From an uncultured bacterium (GTDB lineage Bacteria > Patescibacteriota > Minisyncoccia > Phycocordibacterales > GWA1-40-21), in the NCBI GenBank assembly GCA_903824735.1, contig CAIJXO010000052.1, positions 1 to 13,486 on the forward strand: a stretch of 13,486 bases of DNA. Direction: 5' to 3'. Below are positions 11,947-13,486 of this stretch, piece by piece. A model generated the notes under the pieces. The model worked only from the letters and a program-made list of their open reading frames with translations. It did no database searches and was not told the DNA's origin. A program made the translations under genes and the position numbers. Position 1 is the stretch's first letter. Each line of letters starts with the position of its first letter.

Positions 11947-13152
11947 CTACATCGCCGACGAGATATTGTAAATCGGAATAAGGACCGAGGCCAAAAGGAA
12001 GGCCACACCAAAGCCCAAAAAGACGATCATGATAGGCTCAATCAAGCCGACAATGGTATCAATAGCATTCACGACTTCACGGCGATAAAAGGCAGCGAGA
12101 GTCTTTAAAATATTACCGAGCTGTCCAGTCTCCTCACCGATTTTGATCATGGCAATAAAGATACCCGGTATCTCCCCTGACCTCATCATCGCATCAGAAA
12201 TCGAGCTACCGGTTTTCACATCTTCGGTCGCTTTCTTTAAAATATCTTCAAAAACTTTGTTGTCGACGATCTTCGAAGTTAGCTCGAGGCCACGGACTAT
12301 CGGAATACCGGACAAAAGCATCACGTTCATGTTGTCGGCGATTCTAGAGAGATACAATTTACGATAAAGCACTTGGACAGCGGGAATTGAAATTTTGAAA
12401 CGAGCGACTGAATATTGGCCAGACTCGGTTCGGGTATAGCGCCAGAAGAAAAAGCCACCAACTACCAAGATTACCAAGATGAATACACCATAATCAACGA
12501 AAAAGTTTGATACACCCAAGACAACTCTCGTGTAAATGGGAATCTCCTGACCAGAATCAGTCAAAATACCACTAATCTTTGGGATGACGACGGTCAACAT
12601 CAAGACCATCACGGCAATAAAGGTAAAGACAATGAAGGCGGGATAGACCAAGGCTCCCTTAACTTTCGAAGTCACCTCATGAGTACGATCCAAATAATCG
12701 GCAAGGTACAAAAGAGTCTGATCGAGTTTTCCCGATTCCTCACCTGAACGCACCATGTTTACATAGAAATCCGAGAAGACATCTGGGTGCTTGCCCAAAG
12801 CTTCAGAAATAGTGTTACCGCTTTGCAAGTCACTGGCCACTTCAGCCAGTTTAGTTCTCAAAGCCGGCTTTTCCGCCTGAATCGAAAGTAATTCAAAGAC
12901 ACGCAAGGCCGAAACTTGAGCCTCAAACAAAGTGGCCATCTGACGCGATAGAATCACGACATCCTTGGTGGAAATACGATCGAAAAGAGAAATTTTTCGC
13001 TCCAACAGAGACTTTTCTTCAATAGGACTAATATTCGACAAAACTAAATCTCGCTTTTGCAAAGAACTGATCGCCACTTCGACACTGACGGCCTCAATGG
13101 TACCCTCTTTGCTTTGACCAGCGCTATCAATGGCTTTGTACTTGAATATCAT
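11947..13152 (-). CDS. pilC: Type IV pilus inner-membrane platform protein PilC
   Basis: The 401-residue protein belongs to the PilC/GspF family, the inner-membrane platform on which assembly and retraction ATPases act. The N-terminus (IFKYKAIDSAGQSKEGTIEA) is typical. Two homologous T2SSF domains follow, one at about 65-190 containing FYVNMVRSGEESGKLDQTL and one at about 268-395 containing IFIAMIKIGEETGQLGNIL. Each is followed by hydrophobic membrane segments, and there is another pair near 212-236. The length is normal. It starts 12 nt after the pilT stop codon, and the AT-rich gap has no SD. Confidence 0.96.
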   Translation of the reverse strand: MIFKYKAIDSAGQSKEGTIEAVSVEVAISSLQKRDLVLSNISPIEEKSLLERKISLFDRISTKDVVILSRQMATLFEAQVSALRVFELLSIQAEKPALRTKLAEVASDLQSGNTISEALGKHPDVFSDFYVNMVRSGEESGKLDQTLLYLADYLDRTHEVTSKVKGALVYPAFIVFTFIAVMVLMLTVVIPKISGILTDSGQEIPIYTRVVLGVSNFFVDYGVFILVILVVGGFFFWRYTRTESGQYSVARFKISIPAVQVLYRKLYLSRIADNMNVMLLSGIPIVRGLELTSKIVDNKVFEDILKKATEDVKTGSSISDAMMRSGEIPGIFIAMIKIGEETGQLGNILKTLAAFYRREVVNAIDTIVGLIEPIMIVFLGFGVAFLLASVLIPIYNISSAM

Positions 13153-13164
13153 TAATTTAAATTA

Positions 13165-13486
13165 TTACAACAAGCGTTCCAAGACTTTCGGATTATTTGA
13201 GAAGAGATAAGCATTCTCGATGGTAATCTCCCCGCGCGCCACCATATCAGCTAGACAATGGTTCATATCAATCATACCCTCTTGAGAGCTAGTCTCGATC
13301 ACGGTGTTTATTTCATGAGTGCGCTTTTCACGAATGAGATTGGCGATTGCATTGTTATTGATCAAAAGCTCATAAGCCGGAATCAAACCGCCAGCAATGC
13401 GCGGAACCAAACGCTGTGAAAAAATACCGTTAAGCGAGCTTGCGAGCTGAGTACGGATTTGATCTTGCTGATTGGCTGGGAAAGAG
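13165..13486 (-). CDS. pilT: Pilus retraction ATPase PilT, C-terminal part
   Basis: The open frame runs through the right edge of the window, so about 107 C-terminal residues are visible and the start is missing. FPANQQDQIRTQLASSL, then GIFSQRLVPR, then IPAYELLINNNAIANLIRE, THEINTVIETSSQEGM and a C-terminal VLERLL match the C-terminal domain of PilT more closely than that of PilB. PilT powers pilus retraction. The Walker and Asp-box motifs lie outside the window. Gene order pilT-pilC is usual for such loci. Confidence 0.92.
   Translation of the reverse strand, partial: SFPANQQDQIRTQLASSLNGIFSQRLVPRIAGGLIPAYELLINNNAIANLIREKRTHEINTVIETSSQEGMIDMNHCLADMVARGEITIENAYLFSNNPKVLERLL

Noticed and set aside
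1..13486. CRISPR array, transposase gene or rRNA
   Set aside because: I saw no regularly spaced direct repeats, no transposase motifs and no rRNA sequence in the window.

Overview
All genes I can support in this window lie on the minus strand, so transcription runs from right to left. The organism looks like an uncultured ultra-small bacterium of the Patescibacteria/CPR type, probably Parcubacteria-like. This is inferred from the type IV pilus set packed tightly against ligA and gatCA, very short intergenic gaps, few Shine-Dalgarno (SD) sites in front of the core genes, tRNAs without an encoded CCA, and divergent LigA and initiator-tRNA sequences. No phylogenetic marker was tested.

Right part (13486 to about 7086): a type IV pilus locus. 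In transcription order it holds the 3' end of pilT (retraction ATPase), pilC (platform protein), a major-pilin-like gene ending in a strong terminator, an ORF6N-domain gene of unrelated function, a second pilin, pilD (prepilin peptidase), and a run of four minor prepilins (FimT/GspH-, PilW-, PilV- and PilX-like). Two promoters have a perfect TATAAT exactly 6 nt before an ATG, which predicts leaderless mRNAs. Two REP-like GC-rich palindromes sit at gene borders.

Middle (7081 to 2686): ligA, gatC and gatA follow the minor pilins with gaps of 1 to 19 nt, so pilus, DNA repair and tRNA-amidation genes probably share a transcript. A membrane protein with a HEPN-like RxxxxH motif follows. Its 3' side carries a 107-bp branched inverted repeat.

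Left part (2549 to 1): a tRNA cluster (initiator-like Met, Met-CAU, Asp-GUC, and Thr-GGU cut by the edge) mixed with mobile and possibly foreign DNA. The tRNA-Asp gene is split inside its anticodon by a 207-nt group I intron. A two-motif LAGLIDADG homing endonuclease gene lies outside the intron, directly upstream, and overlaps the first 10 nt of the tRNA. Between this endonuclease and tRNA-Met is a 47-bp stretch resembling both the intron's 3' end and the uninterrupted anticodon loop. This tRNA/intron/endonuclease arrangement is the most unusual feature of the window. Downstream lie a GC-rich adenylate-kinase-like gene with a strong SD and a small putative membrane-protein gene behind a promoter that contains an 18-bp palindrome.
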